Source: Paractinoplanes atraurantiacus
GTDB lineage: Bacteria; Actinomycetota; Actinomycetes; Mycobacteriales; Micromonosporaceae
Direction of reading: 5' to 3'
DNA: 64,000 bases
Assembly: GCF_900215205.1 (NCBI RefSeq)
Contig: NZ_OBDY01000026.1
Span: 62,001 to 126,000, forward strand
Below, in pieces: positions 59,588-64,000 of the stretch. The stretch's first letter is position 1. Every line of letters begins with the position of its first letter. Made by a program: the position numbers and the translations under genes. The notes beneath the pieces are model-generated. The model searched no databases. It was given only the letters and a program-made list of their open reading frames with translations, and was not told the origin of the DNA.

Positions 59588-60859
59588 ATGACCGGCCCGC
59601 GGCAGCTGGGCGCCTACCGCGTCGAGAGGTTGCTCGGTGCCGGGTCGTTCGCGACCGTCTGGCTCGGCTACGACCCGGCACTGGACGCCCATGTCGCCAT
59701 CAAGGTGCTGGCCGACAACTGGAGCCACGACCTGCGCGTCCGGGAACGCTTCGAGCAGGAGGCGCGGATGCTGTGGCGGCTGGCCGACGACCGGGTGGTC
59801 CGGGTGCACGCGGTGGGCGTGCTTCCGGACGGCCGCCCGTACTCGGTCATGGATTTCGCCGAAGGCGGCAGCCTGCGTGACCGTCTCGCCCGGGGTGACC
59901 TGCCGCCGGGCGAGGCCCTCCGGGTGCTGCGGGAGATCGCGGAGGGCGTGGCGGTGTTGCACCGCCACCGGATCGTGCACCGCGATCTGACGCCGGGCAA
60001 CATCCTGTTCCGGGGCGACCGGGTCCTGATCGCCGACCTCGGCCTGGCCAAGGCGCTCGCGGCGGCCTCGGGGCTGACCGCCCGGGCCGGGACCCCCGGT
60101 TACATGGCGCCCGAGCAGGAGAGCCCGTCGGCCGTCGTGGACACCACGGCCGACGTGTACGCCCTGGGGCAGCTCGGACGGCGGCTGCGGGTGCCGGCCC
60201 GGCTGGCGCCGGTGCTGCGGCGGGCGACGGCGCGGGATCCGGGCCGTCGCTATCGGGACGCCGCGGCTTTCGGAGCGGCGATTGACCAGGTTGTACGAAC
60301 CAGAGCCGCACCCGGTCCGATCCGGCGCGCGGGATGTCTGGCGGCGGCGGGCGCGGTGCTGGTGGCCGTGCCGTCGGCCGGGGTGCTTCCCGAAGGGCCA
60401 CGGACCGCCGCCGACCGCACGGGACAGGTCACGGTCACCCTGCCGGAGGGGTGGCGCGGTCTGGGGTCGGGGTGGGCCGGCCGCTTCGACGCCGAAGGAC
60501 GCCCGGCGCCCGCGCTCGTGGTCTCCCCCGATCCTGAGGCCTGGCCCACGGATCCGGCCATGCCGGGCGCGTTCGTCGGCCTGACCCGGGGCATGGCGGC
60601 GGTCACCGCGCCCGATTTCGTCGCCGGCCGCCCGCACGCGCGCTGCACGCCGTCACCGCCGCGCCGCAGCCGGCAGGGCGGCATCGACTGGGTGGTGGCC
60701 CGATTCACCTGCGCCACCGGAAAGCACGTGATCATCGAGGCGGCGGGGCCGGCCGCCGGCACTTTGGTGTACGTGCAACTCGCGCCCCCGGCCGGGGCCG
60801 CCGACCGCGACGTCGACGCGTTCCTCGCCGGGGTGAGAGTCACCGGATCACGACGGTGA
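59588..60859 (+). CDS. Membrane Ser/Thr protein kinase
   Basis: A 423-aa kinase. The domain (1-250) has LLGAGSFATVWLG, VAIKVL, IVHRDLTPGNIL and ADLGLA (DLG in place of DFG, often still active). One membrane helix (about 256-273) leads to an outer domain of about 140 residues with TVTLPEGWRGLGSGW and paired Cys (HARCTPS; ARFTCATG). It probably senses an outside signal. The flanking secreted proteins share a domain and may be its ligands or modulators. Confidence 0.85.
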   Translation: MTGPRQLGAYRVERLLGAGSFATVWLGYDPALDAHVAIKVLADNWSHDLRVRERFEQEARMLWRLADDRVVRVHAVGVLPDGRPYSVMDFAEGGSLRDRLARGDLPPGEALRVLREIAEGVAVLHRHRIVHRDLTPGNILFRGDRVLIADLGLAKALAAASGLTARAGTPGYMAPEQESPSAVVDTTADVYALGQLGRRLRVPARLAPVLRRATARDPGRRYRDAAAFGAAIDQVVRTRAAPGPIRRAGCLAAAGAVLVAVPSAGVLPEGPRTAADRTGQVTVTLPEGWRGLGSGWAGRFDAEGRPAPALVVSPDPEAWPTDPAMPGAFVGLTRGMAAVTAPDFVAGRPHARCTPSPPRRSRQGGIDWVVARFTCATGKHVIIEAAGPAAGTLVYVQLAPPAGAADRDVDAFLAGVRVTGSRR

Positions 60860-61496
60860 CGTCGTGGGCGTCGTCCGCCTGCGGGATCGTCACCACGACC
60901 GTGCCGGTGCGCACGAAGCGGATCTCGACGATGCCCGCCTCGTAGTTCTGGTCGACCAGGTCCGGCGAGTCCGTGGTGACCTCGCCGGGCCCGATGTCCT
61001 CGATGCGCAGCACCGCTCCGACGGAGAGGCACAGCGCCGGCACGAGGGCGAGCTCGTCGGTGGTCAGGTCGATGGTGTGAACGACCGCGCCCTCGCAGGA
61101 GGACGAGGACAGCGGAGGTGTCGTCGCCGGCCGAGGGCTCGGGGTTCGGGTGGTCCGCGGCACGGGCGGCGGCTGGGAGCTGGCGCGCCGGGGCGACGCC
61201 GAGGACGAAGTGACCGCCGATGCCGGACTCGGTGGTGTGCTTCGCGGCCCGGCGCTCGCGGAAGGAGAGACGGCGACGACTGCGGTCCGGGTGGGAGCCG
61301 CGGCTTCGACCGGCAGCGGCGACACCGCCGGCTCAGCCGAACACCCGGCCACGGCCACAGCCAGCGAAACCAGGCACCCGGCCACGACCACGACCGGCGA
61401 AGCCAAGCGCCCCACCTCAGCCACCGAAGCCAGACGCACCGCCACAGCCAGCGAAGCCCGACTCCTCGCCACGGCCGGCCATGACGGGCGGCTCAT
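60840..61496 (-). CDS. Lipoprotein with the same Cys-rich domain
   Basis: A 218-aa protein. The lipobox is AVAGC, preceded by an unusually long hydrophobic lead encoded by degenerate repeats (SLAVAV type). A Ser/Pro/Thr linker is followed by one copy of the domain seen at 58930: CEGAVVHTIDLTTDELAL, LRIEDIGPG, DQNYEAG, GTVVVTI. Here two of the Cys are replaced (Gln, Glu). ATG 61496 overlaps the sigma-factor stop (ATGA). The 3' end overlaps the kinase gene by 20 bp. Confidence 0.72.
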   Translation of the reverse strand: MSRPSWPAVARSRASLAVAVRLASVAEVGRLASPVVVVAGCLVSLAVAVAGCSAEPAVSPLPVEAAAPTRTAVVAVSPSASAGPRSTPPSPASAVTSSSASPRRASSQPPPVPRTTRTPSPRPATTPPLSSSSCEGAVVHTIDLTTDELALVPALCLSVGAVLRIEDIGPGEVTTDSPDLVDQNYEAGIVEIRFVRTGTVVVTIPQADDAHDVTVVIR

Positions 61497-62047
61497 CTCG
61501 GCTCGTGCTCCGCGGCCAGCTGGTGCCGCAGCGCCGTCCGGGCCTGGTGGATGCGGGATTTCACCGTGCCCTCCGGCACGTCGGTCAGCACCGCTATGTG
61601 CTGATAGCTCACCTCGCACACGTCTCGCAGGACGACCGCCTCGGCGAGCTCCGGCCGCAGCGTTCGCAGCGCCTCCAGCAGGTCGATCCGGGTGCCGGCG
61701 ACCACGCTGGTCCGGCGCGGGTCGGGGCGCTCGGGCAGCGGCGCCCCGCCCGACTCGGCCAGGAAACGGCCGCGCAGGCTCTGATACGTCGACCGGGCCT
61801 GGTTCGCCGTCAGCCGGTAGAGCCACGTGCGGAACGACGAGCGGCCCTCGAACCGGCCGATCGACCGGCTCAGCGCCAGCATCGTGTCCTGGCACGCGTC
61901 CTCGGCGTCGTCGCGGTGCGGAAGGAAGCGGGCGCAGACGCGCAGCACATCGGGCCGCACCAGGAAGAGCAGCCGGTCGAGGGCCGCGGCGTCACCGGCG
62001 GCCGCCGCCCGGGCCAGCTCCTCGACCTCGGCGGATCCACTGTCCAC
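61493..62047 (-). CDS. ECF RNA polymerase sigma factor
   Basis: A 184-aa sigma factor from GTG 62047. Region 2 has FLPHRDDAEDACQDTMLALSR and RFEGRSSFRTWLYRLTANQA; region 4 ends VSYQHIAVLTDVPEGTVKSR. It is coupled by ATGA to the lipoprotein gene, so that gene is in its operon and perhaps its regulon or its sensor. No cognate anti-sigma factor with a zinc motif is adjacent. Confidence 0.9.
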   Translation of the reverse strand: MDSGSAEVEELARAAAAGDAAALDRLLFLVRPDVLRVCARFLPHRDDAEDACQDTMLALSRSIGRFEGRSSFRTWLYRLTANQARSTYQSLRGRFLAESGGAPLPERPDPRRTSVVAGTRIDLLEALRTLRPELAEAVVLRDVCEVSYQHIAVLTDVPEGTVKSRIHQARTALRHQLAAEHEPR

Positions 62048-62133
62048 AGCATCACCGTACGACGCCCGCGCTACCGACGACCCTGGCCAGGAAAGCGCTT
62101 GCCCGCATCGATGGATATTGATTTGATGACGGC

Positions 62134-62949
62134 ATGTCACTTGACCGGAGAACGCTGTTGCGGGCCGCTCTCGGCGGGGCCGTCGCCTCCGCGTACCAGA
62201 TGAGCCCGGCCGAGGCCACCGGCCGGCGGCGGACCGTCTTCGTCGCCGGGGACTCGACCGCCGCCACCTATGCCACGGCCGACGTGCCGCGGGCCGGATG
62301 GGGACAGGCGCTTCACGTGTTCCTGCGGCCGGAGATGACGGTGGAGAACGCGGCACTTTCGGGGGCGAGCTCGAAGAGCTTCGCCGACCTGGGACGGCTC
62401 GACCGGATCCTGGCCGCGATCGGGCCGGGTGACGTGCTGCTGGTCTCGTTCGCGCACAACGACGAGAAGACCGAGGACCCCGCCCGCTACACCGAGCCGT
62501 GGACGACCTTTCAGGACTACCTACGGCTCTATCTGGACGGCGCCCGCGCCCGCAAGGCGCGCCCGATCCTGGTGACGCCGGTGGAGCGGCGGCGGTTCCG
62601 GGCCGACGGGACGCCGTACCTGTCGCACGGCGAGTATCCGGACTCGATGCGGGCTCTGGCCGAGGCCACCCGCACGCCGCTCATCGATCTGACCGCGTCC
62701 TCGTTCGCGCTGTGGAGCGCGCTCGGGCCGGAGGCGACCAAGGACCACTTCCTGTGGCTCGACCCGGGCGAAGAGCCGAACTACCCGGACGGCGCCGCCG
62801 ACAACACGCATTTCCAGGCGCACGGGGCGATCGAGGTGGCCCGGCTGGTGGCCGCCGGCGTCCCTGGGCGCGACCGGTGCGCCCTGCGCGACCCCGACAT
62901 CCCGGACGACGTGCTCACCTGGCCGCCCACCCGGCCGGCCGAGAGCTGA
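62134..62949 (+). CDS. Secreted SGNH esterase (rhamnogalacturonan acetylesterase type)
   Basis: A 271-aa exported esterase. The N-terminus RRTLLRAALGG resembles a Tat signal. Catalytic Ser is in VFVAGDSTAATY, oxyanion Gly in SGASSKSF, Asn in VSFAHNDEK, and Asp-His in AADNTHFQAHG. The size and blocks fit the GDSL rhamnogalacturonan acetylesterase family, so it deacetylates pectin outside the cell. It is divergent from the sigma factor gene. Confidence 0.85.
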   Translation: MSLDRRTLLRAALGGAVASAYQMSPAEATGRRRTVFVAGDSTAATYATADVPRAGWGQALHVFLRPEMTVENAALSGASSKSFADLGRLDRILAAIGPGDVLLVSFAHNDEKTEDPARYTEPWTTFQDYLRLYLDGARARKARPILVTPVERRRFRADGTPYLSHGEYPDSMRALAEATRTPLIDLTASSFALWSALGPEATKDHFLWLDPGEEPNYPDGAADNTHFQAHGAIEVARLVAAGVPGRDRCALRDPDIPDDVLTWPPTRPAES

Positions 62950-62976
62950 GGCGCTCCCGGCCGGCGGATCGGAACG

Positions 62977-64000
62977 TCAGGCGCGGGTCCACTTCTGGTT
63001 GGCGGTGCCGCCGCAGTCCCACAGCTGGAGCTGGGCGCCGTTGTTCGGGTTGACGTCCTTGATGTCGACGCACCGGTTGGCCGAGACGTTCACCAGGTCG
63101 CCCGCGGCCGACAGGGTGAACCGCTGCACCGGGTTGCCGTTGCAGGTGACCAGCTGGATCGGCGTGCCGTTGGCCAGGGCGCCGCCGGCCGGGTCCATGC
63201 ACTTGCCCATCGCGCGCATGGTGCCGTCGCTGTTGGCCGTCCACTGCTGGGCGGCTGAGCCGTTGCAGTCCCACATCTGCAGGCGGGCCCCGTCGGCCGG
63301 GTTGGCGTTGGGGATGTCGACGCAGCGGCCGTTCAGGTTCGACTTGAGCGCCTTGCCGCCGCCGCTCGGCGGCGGGGTGGTGGTCGAGGTGCTGACGTGC
63401 ACGTAGTCGATCAGCATCTTGCTCTCGTTGGGCAGGCCGGCCGGGTTGCCCTGGCCGAAGTTACCGCCGATGGCGAGGTTGAGGATGATGAAGAACGGGT
63501 GGTCGAACACCCAGTTCACGTTGCCCTTGGCCGCGCGCAGCGAGTCGGGGGTGGCCCGGAAGTACTCCTGGCCGTCGACCGTCCACACGATCAGGTTCGG
63601 GGACCAGTCCACCGCGTACGTGTGGAAGGCCTGATACCAGGGCGAGCCGGCGACCAGGGTGCCGCCGAACGAGCTGCCGCCGGAGTAGCCGGGGCCGTGG
63701 AGCGTGCCGAACAGCCGGTTGGGGTCCCGGCCGACGACCTCCATGATGTCGATCTCGCCGTCGGTCGGCCAGTTGCCGCCACCGAGCATCCAGAAGGCGG
63801 GCCAGAGGCCGGAGCCGTTGGGGACCTGGATGCGGGCCTCGACGTGCCCGTACTGCTGGGTGAACTTGCCGGCGGTCTGGATGCGGCCGGAGGTGAACTG
63901 GCAGGTGCCGTTCCAGCAGTCGTTGTGCCCGCCGCTGCCCTTGCGGGCCGTGATGACCAGGTGGCCCTGGCCGTCCATGGCGACGTTGCTGGTGCCGCTG
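62977..64000 (-). CDS. Secreted GH16 glucanase with ricin-type CBM13 (runs off right edge)
   Basis: The window holds the C-terminal 340 residues; the start is beyond 64000. The GH16 domain has FWMLGGGNWPTDGEIDIMEV (catalytic Glu-x-Asp-x-x-Glu) and FFIILNLAIGGNF. A linker (TTTPPPSGGG) leads to a ricin B-type lectin/CBM13 with QxW repeats (LQMWDCNGSAAQQW; LQLWDCGGTANQKW). It is a laminarinase/beta-1,3-glucanase type enzyme acting on extracellular glucans. It is convergent with the SGNH esterase gene. Confidence 0.92.
   Translation of the reverse strand, partial: SGTSNVAMDGQGHLVITARKGSGGHNDCWNGTCQFTSGRIQTAGKFTQQYGHVEARIQVPNGSGLWPAFWMLGGGNWPTDGEIDIMEVVGRDPNRLFGTLHGPGYSGGSSFGGTLVAGSPWYQAFHTYAVDWSPNLIVWTVDGQEYFRATPDSLRAAKGNVNWVFDHPFFIILNLAIGGNFGQGNPAGLPNESKMLIDYVHVSTSTTTPPPSGGGKALKSNLNGRCVDIPNANPADGARLQMWDCNGSAAQQWTANSDGTMRAMGKCMDPAGGALANGTPIQLVTCNGNPVQRFTLSAAGDLVNVSANRCVDIKDVNPNNGAQLQLWDCGGTANQKWTRA

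Overview
The window is high-GC actinobacterial chromosome. Frequent GTG starts, 4-bp stop/start overlaps, a BTAD (SARP-like) regulator, DUF397/DUF5753 genes, SigE-type sigma factors, CebR-like and Zur-like operators, and many secreted plant-polysaccharide hydrolases suggest a soil filamentous actinomycete. I infer Micromonosporaceae (Actinoplanes-like), without database support.

Layout. 1-6.2 kb: FAD oxidoreductase, BTAD/AAA/TPR regulator and amidase on the minus strand, divergent from a PLP enzyme of the cysteine-desulfurase type. 6.2-11.7 kb: secreted M4 protease, then a GTGA-coupled ABC import operon (binding protein, methyltransferase, FecCD permease, a repeat-encoded 128-aa ORF, ATPase) with a Zur-like operator on a leaderless start. 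11.7-17.1 kb: a protease-like pseudogene, small genes, flavodoxin, zinc alcohol dehydrogenase, DUF1918 and a long acyl-CoA dehydrogenase. 17.1-21.3 kb: a STAS / ANTAR-PAS-SpoIIE phosphatase / anti-sigma kinase partner-switching module and a vanadium-haloperoxidase-like lipoprotein. 21.4-26.2 kb: a coupled SIR2-domain protein plus two-TM membrane protein (candidate defence pair), then a nucleotidyltransferase-methyltransferase fusion with a methylenetetrahydrofolate reductase homologue. 26.2-28.2 kb: an IS5-type remnant carrying a complete IS701-type element. 30.2-37.0 kb: a six-gene, fully overlapping surface-glycan operon (three GT-A/GT-B transferases, GT39-like integral membrane transferase, flippase, SGNH esterase). 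37.3-46.5 kb: MalT-like LuxR regulator, GH11 xylanase, orphan histidine kinase, a six-tRNA array, Ser/Thr kinase, aldo/keto reductase and GH6 cellulase. 46.5-51.1 kb: class F sortase with DUF4397, SigE-like sigma with membrane partner, and an NlpC/P60 protein behind a c-di-AMP riboswitch. 51.1-58.9 kb: many small or decaying genes. 58.9-64 kb: a kinase flanked by secreted proteins sharing an unfamiliar Cys-rich domain, an ECF sigma factor, a pectin-type SGNH esterase and a GH16-ricin glucanase running off the right edge.

The most unusual locus is 41799-42529 (minus). A promoter, a 38-codon leader ORF, a U-tract terminator and then six tightly packed tRNAs (Glu, Leu-like, Pro, His, Tyr, Cys) lie in order. 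The leader peptide contains all six of those amino acids within residues 4-14, which looks like a tRNA-array attenuator. The Cys tRNA has a long variable arm and a 4-bp T stem. Second is the SIR2 plus two-TM pair at 21357-23848.
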